Source of the DNA: an uncultured Faecalicatena sp.
Lineage (GTDB): Bacteria > Bacillota > Clostridia > Lachnospirales > Lachnospiraceae
NCBI GenBank assembly: GCA_948468385.1
Contig: CAOKHZ010000002.1
Location: forward strand, 124,001-188,000
Reading direction: 5' to 3'
DNA: 64,000 nt
The position numbers were made by a program, and so were the translations under genes. The notes under the pieces were generated by a model. The model saw only the letters and a program-made list of their open reading frames with translations, made no database searches and had not been told where the DNA came from. Of the stretch, positions 53,358 through 61,629 are shown one piece after another. The first letter of the stretch is position 1, and the number at the start of each line of letters is the position of its first letter.

Positions 53358-53384
53358 ATCCCCGATCTTTTTGGGGATTTTTTG
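53358..53384 (+). terminator. Terminator of the hem-dpp operon
   Basis: ATCCCC (53358-53363) and GGGGAT (53373-53378) followed by TTTTT, after the precorrin-2 dehydrogenase gene. Confidence 0.85.
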
Positions 53385-53408
53385 TATTTCCCTGATTTTC
53401 TTGTGGCA

Positions 53409-53437
53409 TTGTAAAAAATTCTATGTTAAAATATATA
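53409..53437 (+). promoter_or_regulatory. Probable promoter of the hydrogenase operon
   Basis: TTGTAA (53409-53414), 17 bases, TATATA (53432-53437), about 48 bases before the first hydrogenase start. Confidence 0.55.
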
Positions 53438-53484
53438 CAATCGTGCGTTTTTGATTGTTCAATTCTAATGAAGGAGGTCTGAGA

Positions 53485-53979
53485 ATGGCTGAGAAAAAAC
53501 AGACTGTTCCGTTTCAAGGAACGGAGGAACAAGAGGCGGCATTAAAAAAAGTGATTGCCGACTTGCAGGATGACAGGGGGAAGCTGATGCCGATTCTGCA
53601 GAAAGCCCAGGATATTTATGGTTATCTGCCGATGGAAGTTCAGAAGATGATTTCGGACGAGACGGGGATTCCTCTGGAGAAGATTTACGGGGTGGCTACG
53701 TTTTATTCACAGTTTAGCTTAAACCCAAAGGGAAGGTATCGCATTTCCGTTTGTTTGGGAACCGCGTGTTACGTGAAGGGGTCGGGCGACATTTATAACG
53801 CCCTGATGGAGAAGCTGGGTATTGTCGGCGGAGAATGTACGCCGGACGGAAAGTTTTCACTGGACGCGTGCCGTTGCGTGGGCGCGTGCGGACTTGCCCC
53901 GGTCATGATGATTAACGACGAGGTGTACGGACGGCTGACGGTCGACGACCTTGACGACATTTTGGCAAAATACGAGTAG
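53485..53979 (+). CDS. hydC: Hydrogenase NuoE-like [2Fe-2S] subunit
   Basis: A 164-residue thioredoxin-fold ferredoxin subunit (NuoE/HndA/HydC). Cluster ligands are in CLGTACYVKG and CRCVGACGLAP. YGYLPMEVQKMISDETG and IYGVATFYSQFSL are family signatures. It passes electrons between the NAD(P)H site and the hydrogenase. GGAGG precedes the ATG. It is first of hydCBA, 14 bases from hydB. Confidence 0.94.
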   Translation: MAEKKQTVPFQGTEEQEAALKKVIADLQDDRGKLMPILQKAQDIYGYLPMEVQKMISDETGIPLEKIYGVATFYSQFSLNPKGRYRISVCLGTACYVKGSGDIYNALMEKLGIVGGECTPDGKFSLDACRCVGACGLAPVMMINDEVYGRLTVDDLDDILAKYE

Positions 53980-53993
53980 AATGGAGGTGCGGT

Positions 53994-55838
53994 ATGAGAA
54001 CTCTTGAAGAATTGCAGGAAGTAAGGGAAAGGGCGAAGGCAGAGAAAAAAGTCTGTAGTTATCGTGTCCATGTGTGCGGGGGTACGGGCTGTACTTCGTC
54101 GGGAAGTCCCAGGATTATAGAAAAGCTGAAAGAAGAAATCAAGGCCAATGGTCTTGAGGATGACGTGGAAATCGTAAAGACCGGATGTTTCGGACTCTGT
54201 GCACTTGGTCCAATCATGATCGTGCATCCGGAAAATGCGTTTTACTCCATGGTAAAGGAAGAAGACATTCCGGAGATTGTCAGGGAACACCTGAAAAACG
54301 GAAACGTGGTGAAGCGTCTCTTATATGAGGAGACGACGAAGGCGGATCACATTTTGCCGTTGGAGGAGACGAATTTTTATAAGAAGCAGCATAGGGTGGC
54401 ACTTCGCAATTGCGGCGAGATCAGCCCGGAGCATATTGAAGAATACATAGGCAGGGACGGTTACATGGCCCTTGGCAAGGTGCTGACGGAGATGACCCCG
54501 CAGCAGGTGATTGAGCTGGTGACGGCGAGCGGACTGCGCGGACGCGGCGGTGCCGGTTTCCCGACCGGCATGAAGTGGAAATTTGCCGCGGCCAACGAGG
54601 CGGATCAAAAGTACGTCTGTTGTAACGCCGACGAGGGAGACCCGGGCGCGTTCATGGATCGTTCCGTGTTGGAAGGCGATCCGCATGTCGTTTTGGAGGC
54701 CATGACGATTGCCGGTTATGCCATCGGGGCTTCCCAAGGATATATTTACGTGCGTGCGGAGTACCCGATTGCGGTACAGCGTTTGGAAATTGCCATTCGC
54801 CAGTCGCGCGAGATGGGGCTTTTGGGCAAGGACATTTTCGGCAGTGGATTTGATTTTGACATCGAACTGCGTCTCGGCGCGGGCGCGTTCGTCTGCGGCG
54901 AGGAGACGGCGCTGATGACTTCCATCGAAGGAAATCGCGGGGAGCCGAGACCGAGGCCGCCGTTCCCGGCACTCAAGGGCTTGTATGAGCGGCCGACGAT
55001 TTTAAATAACGTGGAAACCTATGCCAACATTCCGCAGATTATTTTGAACGGCGCGGAGTGGTTCGCGGGGATGGGAACCGAAAAATCCAAGGGAACGAAG
55101 GTATTTGCCCTTGGCGGAAAGATTCACAATACTGGTTTGGTGGAAGTGCCGATGGGAACGACCTTGCGGGAAATCGTGGAGGAAATCGGTGGCGGCGTAC
55201 CGAACGGCAAGAAGTTCAAGGCCGCGCAAACCGGCGGTCCGTCCGGCGGATGTATTCCGGCCGAGCATTTGGACGTGCCGATTGATTATGACAATCTGAT
55301 TGCCATTGGATCCATGATGGGTTCCGGCGGACTGATTGTCATGGACGAGGACACTTGTATGGTGGACATTGCTAAGTTCTTCCTGGAGTTTACCGTGGAC
55401 GAGTCTTGTGGAAAATGTACCCCGTGCCGTATCGGTACGCGGCGTATGCTGGAGATTTTAGAGAAGATTACAAAAGGTCAGGCAACGATGGATGACCTCG
55501 ACAAGTTGGAGGAACTTTGCAACCACTTGAAATCCAATTCGCTGTGCGCGTTGGGACAGACGGCTCCGAACCCGGTCATCTCGACGTTGCGCTATTTCCG
55601 TGACGAATACATTGCCCACATCGTGGACAAGAAATGTCCGGCCGGCGTCTGCAAGGATTTGTTGCAGTACAAGATTGATGCAGACAAGTGTAAAGGATGT
55701 ACGCTATGTTCAAGAGTCTGTCCGGCGGGAGCGATTGTCGGCAGCGTGAAGGAGCCGCACATGATCAATCCGGAGAAGTGCTTAAAGTGCGGCGCATGTA
55801 TGGAAAAATGCCGATTTGGCGCAATTTACAAAGAGTAA
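53994..55838 (+). CDS. hydB: Hydrogenase NuoF-like flavoprotein subunit
   Basis: A 614-residue NAD(P)H-binding FMN/Fe-S subunit (HndC/HydB). It contains an N-terminal [2Fe-2S] thioredoxin-like domain (CGGTGCTSSGSP, then CFGLCALGP). The NuoF core follows, with the NADH loop GRGGAGFPTGMKW, the FMN site around NADEGDPGAF and the SLBB region, then the [4Fe-4S] motif ESCGKCTPCRIG. Two C-terminal ferredoxin clusters (CKGCTLCSRVCP and CLKCGACMEKCR) complete it. This is the full layout of trimeric, often electron-bifurcating hydrogenases. Confidence 0.96.
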   Translation: MRTLEELQEVRERAKAEKKVCSYRVHVCGGTGCTSSGSPRIIEKLKEEIKANGLEDDVEIVKTGCFGLCALGPIMIVHPENAFYSMVKEEDIPEIVREHLKNGNVVKRLLYEETTKADHILPLEETNFYKKQHRVALRNCGEISPEHIEEYIGRDGYMALGKVLTEMTPQQVIELVTASGLRGRGGAGFPTGMKWKFAAANEADQKYVCCNADEGDPGAFMDRSVLEGDPHVVLEAMTIAGYAIGASQGYIYVRAEYPIAVQRLEIAIRQSREMGLLGKDIFGSGFDFDIELRLGAGAFVCGEETALMTSIEGNRGEPRPRPPFPALKGLYERPTILNNVETYANIPQIILNGAEWFAGMGTEKSKGTKVFALGGKIHNTGLVEVPMGTTLREIVEEIGGGVPNGKKFKAAQTGGPSGGCIPAEHLDVPIDYDNLIAIGSMMGSGGLIVMDEDTCMVDIAKFFLEFTVDESCGKCTPCRIGTRRMLEILEKITKGQATMDDLDKLEELCNHLKSNSLCALGQTAPNPVISTLRYFRDEYIAHIVDKKCPAGVCKDLLQYKIDADKCKGCTLCSRVCPAGAIVGSVKEPHMINPEKCLKCGACMEKCRFGAIYKE

Positions 55839-55853
55839 GGGAGGTTATGGAAG

Positions 55854-57596
55854 ATGGGAAATGTGAATTTGAAAATTAACGGGCTCGACGTGAGTGCACC
55901 CGCAGGTTCCACCATTCTTGAGGCGGCGAGATTAGCCGGAATCAAGATTCCGACCCTTTGCTTTTTGAAGGATATCAACGAGATTGGTGCCTGCCGTATG
56001 TGTATCGTGGAAGTGAAGGGCGCGAGAAACCTTGTGGCGGCCTGCGTGCATCCGGTGAACGAGGGGATGGAAGTACGGACGAACACGCCGGAGCTTCTCG
56101 AGGCGAGAAAGCGTACTCTGAAGCTGATTTTGTCCGACCATGACAAGAAATGTCTTTCCTGCGTGCGCAGCGGAAATTGTGAGCTTCAGGAGTTGTGTCA
56201 GGAGCTTGGCGTGGACGACGAGAATTATTTCGAGGGCGTGAAGAATGAGTACGAACTTGACACGAGCGCGCCGCACATGATTCGTGACAATAATAAATGT
56301 ATCCTTTGCCGTCGGTGCTCTGCAGTCTGCGAGAAGTCGCAGGCCGTGGCGGTCATCGGCCCGAACAACCGTGGATTTGCCACTTTCATTGGTTCGGCAT
56401 TTGACATGGGATTGGGCGAGACGAGTTGCGTGAACTGCGGCCAGTGTATCGCGGCATGTCCGACGGGCGCCTTGTATGAGAAGGATTTCAATGACGAGGT
56501 ATTGAAGGCCATTGCGGATCCTGAGAAACATGTCGTGGTACAGCCGGCTCCGTCCGTGCGCGCGGCACTTGGCGAGGAGTTTGGCTACCCGATGGGAACG
56601 GACGTGGAAGGAAAGATGGCGGCCGCCCTTCGCAGGATTGGCTTTGACAAGGTGTTTGACACCGATTTCAGCGCGGACTTGACGATTATGGAAGAGGCGC
56701 ATGAGTTCCTTGACAGGGTGAAGAACGGCGGAGTACTGCCGCTGATGACGTCATGTTCACCGGGATGGGTGAAATATTGCGAGCATTATTATCCGGAATT
56801 GACGGAGAATCTGTCAAGCTGCAAGTCCCCGCAGCAGATGTTTGGGGCGATTACGAAGACGTATTACGCGGAGAAGATGGGAATCGACCCGAAGAACATT
56901 GTCTGCGTGAGCGTGATGCCTTGTACGGCGAAGAAGTTCGAGCTTGGACGCGACGACCAGAACGCGGGCGGTGTGCCGGACGTGGACATTTCCATTACCA
57001 CGAGAGAGTTGGCGAGGTTGATTCGCAAGTGCGGCATTGATTTCAGAAGCTTGCCGGACGAAGGATTTGACGACCCGTTGGGAGAGTCTACCGGAGCCGG
57101 AGTCATTTTCGGCGCGACGGGCGGCGTGATGGAGGCGGCGCTTCGTACCGCGGTAGAAACGCTGACCGGAAAAGAATTGGAGAATGTCGAGTTTACGGAA
57201 GTGCGTGGAACGGACGGCATCAAGGAAGCAACCTATCATGTGGCGGGAATGGATGTCAACGTGGCGGTGGCATCGGGACTTTCTAATGCGCGGGAAGTGA
57301 TGGAGCGCGTGCGTTCGGGCGAGGCGAACTACCACTTTATCGAAATCATGGGATGCCCGGGCGGCTGTGTCAACGGCGGCGGCCAACCGCAGGTGCACGC
57401 GGACGTGAGAAACTTCACCGACGTGCGTGCCATCCGTGCGAAGGTGCTCTACGACAACGACGCGGCCAAGACATTGCGCAAGTCGCATGAAAATCCGTCC
57501 ATCAAGAAGTTGTACGATGAATATTTGGGCGAGCCGGGGAGCGAGAAGGCACATCATATCCTGCATACGACCTATGTCAAGAGGACGATAAATTAA
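55854..57596 (+). CDS. hydA: [FeFe] hydrogenase catalytic subunit
   Basis: A 580-residue iron-only hydrogenase. The N-terminal [2Fe-2S] ferredoxin domain is followed by HDKKCLSCVRSGNCEL (His-Cys cluster) and two [4Fe-4S] motifs (CILCRRCSAVCE and CVNCGQCIAACP). The H-cluster motifs are all intact: TSCSPGW (about residue 300), MPCTAKKFE (about 355) and MGCPGGCVNGGGQP (about 499). It makes or consumes H2 with NAD(P)H and probably ferredoxin through HydB/HydC. Maturases HydEFG are not in the window. Confidence 0.97.
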   Translation: MGNVNLKINGLDVSAPAGSTILEAARLAGIKIPTLCFLKDINEIGACRMCIVEVKGARNLVAACVHPVNEGMEVRTNTPELLEARKRTLKLILSDHDKKCLSCVRSGNCELQELCQELGVDDENYFEGVKNEYELDTSAPHMIRDNNKCILCRRCSAVCEKSQAVAVIGPNNRGFATFIGSAFDMGLGETSCVNCGQCIAACPTGALYEKDFNDEVLKAIADPEKHVVVQPAPSVRAALGEEFGYPMGTDVEGKMAAALRRIGFDKVFDTDFSADLTIMEEAHEFLDRVKNGGVLPLMTSCSPGWVKYCEHYYPELTENLSSCKSPQQMFGAITKTYYAEKMGIDPKNIVCVSVMPCTAKKFELGRDDQNAGGVPDVDISITTRELARLIRKCGIDFRSLPDEGFDDPLGESTGAGVIFGATGGVMEAALRTAVETLTGKELENVEFTEVRGTDGIKEATYHVAGMDVNVAVASGLSNAREVMERVRSGEANYHFIEIMGCPGGCVNGGGQPQVHADVRNFTDVRAIRAKVLYDNDAAKTLRKSHENPSIKKLYDEYLGEPGSEKAHHILHTTYVKRTIN

Positions 57597-57605
57597 AGGA
57601 TGCAA

Positions 57606-57835
57606 GTTACTTTTCACGGGTCGTGGGAAACAAGGAATCTAGCGTTATGCAAGCAAGCTTGCAATGCTTAATTCCTTGTTTCCCCACCCCGTGAAAAGTA
57701 ACCGGGTACAAAATATAGAAAGAAAATGGAAGGAATGTCGAAAGACGGATAATTCCAGAAAGGGGAGCAGTGGCTTATGTAAGTTACTGCTCCCCTATTA
57801 CTATTCACAGCCAGATGAATAGTAACACTCCCCTG
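57606..57835. repeat. Cluster of long palindromes before the AAA-ATPase gene
   Basis: The largest palindrome pairs 57606-57638 with 57671-57702. The arms begin GTTACTTTTCACGGG and end GTGAAAAGTAAC; they are near-perfect over about 32 bases. Its loop has its own GCAAGC-AA-GCTTGC core (57649-57662). Next come AGGGGAGCAGT / ACTGCTCCCCT (57761-57796) and TTACTATTCA / TGAATAGTAA (57798-57825). It could be a transcript end for hydA, a miniature transposable element, or part of a mobile cassette with the gene that follows. Confidence 0.8.
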
Positions 57836-57855
57836 ATTTTATGGGGAAAGCCATC

Positions 57856-57884
57856 TTGACAAGGAAAAAGACATGGTAGATAAT
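57856..57884 (+). promoter_or_regulatory. Promoter of the AAA-ATPase-like gene
   Basis: TTGACA (57856-57861), 17 bases, GATAAT (57879-57884), the same elements and spacing as the promoter at 43318-43346. Confidence 0.7.
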
Positions 57885-57929
57885 GTTACTTGGAAATAAT
57901 CTGAAAATTTTTGAAGGGGAGGTGTTTTT

Positions 57930-59531
57930 GTGGGGAGTTATTTGAATCCGGGAAGCAAAGGGTTTGAGGAGTCGATTCGTTCGGAAATTTATGTGGACAA
58001 GACGGAGCTTATTGAAAAAATAAATGCGATTTTGAATACCAGGCAGAAATTTGTATGTGTGAGCCGCCCAAGACGTTTTGGAAAATCCATGGTGGAGGAT
58101 ATGTTGGTCGCATATTATGAGCGGGATGAGGATTCTTCGAAATTGTTCGATAAACTGATAATCAGTCGGAGCAAATCATATCGAACACATTTGAACCAGT
58201 ATGATGTCATCAAGGTTAACATGCAAGATTTTTTAAGCACGACCCAAAGTGTGGAGGAAATGCTAAGAAAGCTCAATAAATATCTGATTTATGATTTGAC
58301 GGAAGAGTTTGAAGAGGTGCGTTTTCGGGACGAAGCCGACTTGATTCAAGTGATGAGGGATGTTTTTGCAAAAACGCGGCACTCCTTTATCGTGTTGCTT
58401 GATGAATGGGACTGTCTTTTCAGGGAGTACAAACAAGACGTGGAGGCGCAGAGGAAATATCTTGACTTTTTGCGTGCATGGTTAAAGGATAAGGATTACG
58501 TGGCATTGGTTTATATGACGGGCATCTTGCCAATTAAGAAATATGGCTCCCATTCTGCGTTGAACATGTTTACCGAATATTCCATGACGGATCCGGGAAA
58601 TCTGGCCGAATATTTCGGGTTTACGGAACGTGAAGTAAAGGCATTGTGTGCAGAATATAAGATGAGTTTTGAGGAAGCGAAAGCATGGTATGACGGGTAT
58701 CACTTGGTTACGCATACGAAGGATGGGGACGTGTGCCATTCCATGTACAGTCCGAAGTCCATGGTGGACGCGATGACCAGGTACAGATTTGGAACATATT
58801 GGAACCAGACCGAGACATATGAGGCACTAAAGGTGTATATCCAAATGAACATGGATGGTTTGAAGGACGCCGTGGTCAGGATGTTGGCGGGCGAGAAGGT
58901 TCGCATCAATACAAAGACGTTCGAGAATGACATGACGACGTTCGCAACGAAAGACGACGTGTTGACGCTTTTGGTACATCTAGGGTATTTAACATATGAC
59001 AGCGTGTTGGAGACCGTCATGATTCCGAACAAGGAAGTGTCACAAGAATATGTGAACGCAATTACTACCATGGATTGGCACGAGGTGGCCAATTCCGTGG
59101 AAAATTCCAGAAAGCTTTTGGAATCATTGTGGGCGATGGATGAAAAAGCGGTGGCGGACGGGGTTGACCGTGCGCATAAGGAGGTTTCGATTCTTCAATA
59201 TAATGATGAAAATGCTCTTAGCTGTACGATTAATCTGGCGTTTTATTTTGCCAGGGAGTACTATACGATTATTAGGGAATGTCCAGGCGGGAAAGGATTT
59301 GCGGATATTTGTCTTATTCCTCGAAAATTGCATGTGGACAAGCCGGCAGTAATTATTGAACTTAAGTGGGATAAGGAAGCGTCCGGCGCGATTGCACAGA
59401 TTAAAAGGAAAGATTATGTGGATGCCGTGAAAGATTATCGTGGAAACATGTTGCTTGTAGGGATAAATTACGATAGAAAATCAAAGAAGCATGATTGCGT
59501 GATAGAGAAAATTGAGGATTATGGAGCGTGA
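57930..59531 (+). CDS. AAA-ATPase-like protein with PD-(D/E)XK nuclease domain
   Basis: A 533-residue protein of the AAA-ATPase-like (PF09820-type) plus PDDEXK_9 family, greatly expanded in clostridia and Bacteroidetes. The N-terminus SYLNPGSKGFEESIR leads to a Walker A-like CVSRPRRFGKSM and Walker B VLLDEWDCL. The C-terminal nuclease-like fold shows GFADICLIPRK and IIELKWDKEAS (D and ExK). GTG start with GGGGAGG seven bases upstream. The function is unknown; mobile, defence or DNA-repair roles have been guessed. Two decayed relatives lie at 41462 and 43395 in this window. Confidence 0.88.
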   Translation: MGSYLNPGSKGFEESIRSEIYVDKTELIEKINAILNTRQKFVCVSRPRRFGKSMVEDMLVAYYERDEDSSKLFDKLIISRSKSYRTHLNQYDVIKVNMQDFLSTTQSVEEMLRKLNKYLIYDLTEEFEEVRFRDEADLIQVMRDVFAKTRHSFIVLLDEWDCLFREYKQDVEAQRKYLDFLRAWLKDKDYVALVYMTGILPIKKYGSHSALNMFTEYSMTDPGNLAEYFGFTEREVKALCAEYKMSFEEAKAWYDGYHLVTHTKDGDVCHSMYSPKSMVDAMTRYRFGTYWNQTETYEALKVYIQMNMDGLKDAVVRMLAGEKVRINTKTFENDMTTFATKDDVLTLLVHLGYLTYDSVLETVMIPNKEVSQEYVNAITTMDWHEVANSVENSRKLLESLWAMDEKAVADGVDRAHKEVSILQYNDENALSCTINLAFYFAREYYTIIRECPGGKGFADICLIPRKLHVDKPAVIIELKWDKEASGAIAQIKRKDYVDAVKDYRGNMLLVGINYDRKSKKHDCVIEKIEDYGA

Positions 59532-59608
59532 TGAAATCAGGTTGAAAAGAGAGGGGGCCGTGCGACGGCTCCCTCAAATGTCAAGTATAAGGTTTGTCAA
59601 ATGAAAAA

Positions 59609-60763
59609 CTACCACAAATAACTTCCGTCTAGTTTTGCTTGCCGCATAACAGATTCAAGATCTGCCGGTGTCCATTCGTGTTCCTCCCACGGTTCTTCCA
59701 CGGATTCTATATAATCCCCATTTTCATCAAAGGTGGGAATGTAGAATCGCAGTCCGAACTCGTCTTTTGCGTCCTCGATGGTTATGGTCATAGTCTTTGG
59801 TTCCAAGCCCGATAGGTAGGTTTCGATATTGTATTCATAAGTGATATATTCAAGGTTGTCAATGGTTGCCAGCAAAAGAGCCGCGTAGCCTTTCATTTTC
59901 ATTTCTGTCATCGTCTTGTCAGAAATGTGCACATCCGATTTCAGGATGATTTTCCAACCGTAAGGTTCCTCGTCAGTCAGTAGTTCATTTTCAAAATCTC
60001 CTAGTACTTCCTTCATTCCCAGTGCCTGCACACTTCGATTGTTCGCTGGCATGTCTCCCACGAATTCATGACGTGCATGGAAGACGGCGGAGATGCGAGG
60101 GGAAATGTTCGTTTCATGATCCCAAACAATTTGGTCACCTATATAGATGCGGGTAAGTCTATTTTGGGGTTCATAGGTGTTTTGTAATTTATCTTGCGTG
60201 GAAAGAGAGCTGGCGAGCACGCCCCTAAATGTGATTCGCAGGATACCGCCTTCCTCTTCTTTGTAAGAAATGCTGGACAAGTTTTTGGCACTTGATAAAC
60301 AAAAGATATCATAAACACGTACTGTGCCAGAAGCAGAAACGCCTACATGGCAACGCACTTCTTGTGGGGAAAGCTCGTCACCTATCACAAATAGTTTCAA
60401 CCCGACGAGGCATATAACCACGGCTAATATGGCTGCGACACTTAAGAAAATCTTTTTCTTCGTTTTCTTTTTCACGGTTTTTAGAAAGTCGATTTCCCTT
60501 GATGGTATTTCGGTGTTTGCAATATTTTCCGTCTTCTGCATTCGTTGCATCTTCTCCGTGCAGGTCTTGCAATTATCAAGGTGTCTTTCAACTGCTTCGT
60601 TCGTTATCTTACTGGTCAGTTTGTCCATATAAGATGGCAATAAATCTTGTACTATCTCGCAACTTAAATTGTTTTTTGAATTATTTTCGGGTGTTGCCTT
60701 AGAGGTATCATTTTCTAACGCATCATTTTTTTGTGTTTCACTATTTTGTGGTTTATCGTTCAT
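59609..60763 (-). CDS. Zinc-finger anti-sigma factor
   Basis: A 384-residue single-pass membrane protein. The cytoplasmic N-terminus has an anti-sigma zinc-binding motif (CEIVQDLLPSYMD, then ERHLDNCKTC). A membrane helix (FLSVAAILAVVICLVGLKLF, about residues 104-123) is followed by a ~260-residue extracellular domain, mostly beta, with FYIPTFDENGDY near the end. It overlaps the sigma gene by 11 bases, the usual coupling. It should hold the sigma factor until an envelope signal arrives; the signal is unknown. Confidence 0.88.
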   Translation of the reverse strand: MNDKPQNSETQKNDALENDTSKATPENNSKNNLSCEIVQDLLPSYMDKLTSKITNEAVERHLDNCKTCTEKMQRMQKTENIANTEIPSREIDFLKTVKKKTKKKIFLSVAAILAVVICLVGLKLFVIGDELSPQEVRCHVGVSASGTVRVYDIFCLSSAKNLSSISYKEEEGGILRITFRGVLASSLSTQDKLQNTYEPQNRLTRIYIGDQIVWDHETNISPRISAVFHARHEFVGDMPANNRSVQALGMKEVLGDFENELLTDEEPYGWKIILKSDVHISDKTMTEMKMKGYAALLLATIDNLEYITYEYNIETYLSGLEPKTMTITIEDAKDEFGLRFYIPTFDENGDYIESVEEPWEEHEWTPADLESVMRQAKLDGSYLW

Positions 60764-61259
60764 CCTTTTCGAGCTCCTTTCCCAATTTTTCTTTTCCGCG
60801 GTAATAGTTCACGCGTGCCCAGTTTTCCGTCTTTCCCATGACATCCCCGATTTCTCGGAAGGAACAGCCCCCGAAAATCCGCAGATACATGATTTCCCGG
60901 AACGGTTCCGGGCAGTCGTGCAATTTTTTCAGCAAGTCTACCCGTGCCAGTTGATTCAGAACCTCGGATTCCGCCGATTGCGTGGCGTTGCCCGGGGAAT
61001 CCGCCGTCTCCCAATCCTGCACTTGCGGATGTTTGCGGCGGTAGACGGCCAATTGGTTCTTGGCAATCGCACACAGCCAGGTGCGGATTTTGCAGGAGCC
61101 GTTAAACCGTTCTGGGTGCAAAACCGCCTGGTAAAAGGTTTCCTGCGTCAGTTCCTCCGCGACATCCGCGTCGTGCGTCAGGGAATATAGATATCGGTAG
61201 ACGGCCTGCGCGTGCCGCTGGTATATTTCTTCCATGGATTGTCTTTCGTCCTCGATCAT
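60753..61259 (-). CDS. ECF sigma-70 family sigma factor
   Basis: A 168-residue extracytoplasmic-function sigma factor. Region 2 has YRYLYSLTHDADVAEELTQE and TFYQAVLHPERFNGSCKIRTWL. Region 4 has LRIFGGCSFREIGDVMGKTE and NWARVNYYRGKEKL. The start at 61259 has GGGGGAGG immediately upstream; ATG 61235 is an alternative. It is paired with a downstream membrane anti-sigma factor and has a possible self-recognised promoter at 61318-61342. Confidence 0.92.
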   Translation of the reverse strand: MIEDERQSMEEIYQRHAQAVYRYLYSLTHDADVAEELTQETFYQAVLHPERFNGSCKIRTWLCAIAKNQLAVYRRKHPQVQDWETADSPGNATQSAESEVLNQLARVDLLKKLHDCPEPFREIMYLRIFGGCSFREIGDVMGKTENWARVNYYRGKEKLGKELEKDER

Positions 61260-61317
61260 GGCCTCCCCCTTTGTTTGAGTTTTGTTTGTGACAATACACT
61301 TGGCCTTCATGTATTAA

Positions 61318-61342
61318 TACGAAAAAAATGCGGTTCGTTACA
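61318..61342 (-). promoter_or_regulatory. Candidate ECF-type promoter
   Basis: On the minus strand TGTAAC (61342-61337), 15 bases, CGTA (61321-61318). This matches the TGTAAC/CGTA pattern used by ECF sigma factors and suggests autoregulation. Confidence 0.5.
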
Positions 61343-61556
61343 GATAAAAGTAAAATTTTTGAAATTTTGTATTTTGGCGGGTTCCAAATATAAATGGGAA
61401 TTCATATGTCGGCATCGTATTTCAAGTATAGAACAAATGGGGGATTGTGGCAAGGTGTGAAAATGGGAACTATCGTTTGAATAATAGTAAATGTTTTTTA
61501 CTATGGATATTGTAATTGAGTATGAAAGTGACGGGAAATTCCAGGGTGGAAACGGA

Positions 61557-61585
61557 TTGAAAAAGTGCAGGAGATATGGTAGGAT
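61557..61585 (+). promoter_or_regulatory. Possible promoter of the helicase gene
   Basis: TTGAAA (61557-61562), 17 bases, TAGGAT (61580-61585), about 45 bases before the helicase ATG. The rest of 61343-61556 is AT-rich and holds only a small ATAGTAAA/TTTACTAT hairpin at 61484-61504. Confidence 0.45.
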
Positions 61586-61629
61586 GGAATTGGAAAATAT
61601 ACGAAGGAAAGTTGAGAAGAAAAAGTATC

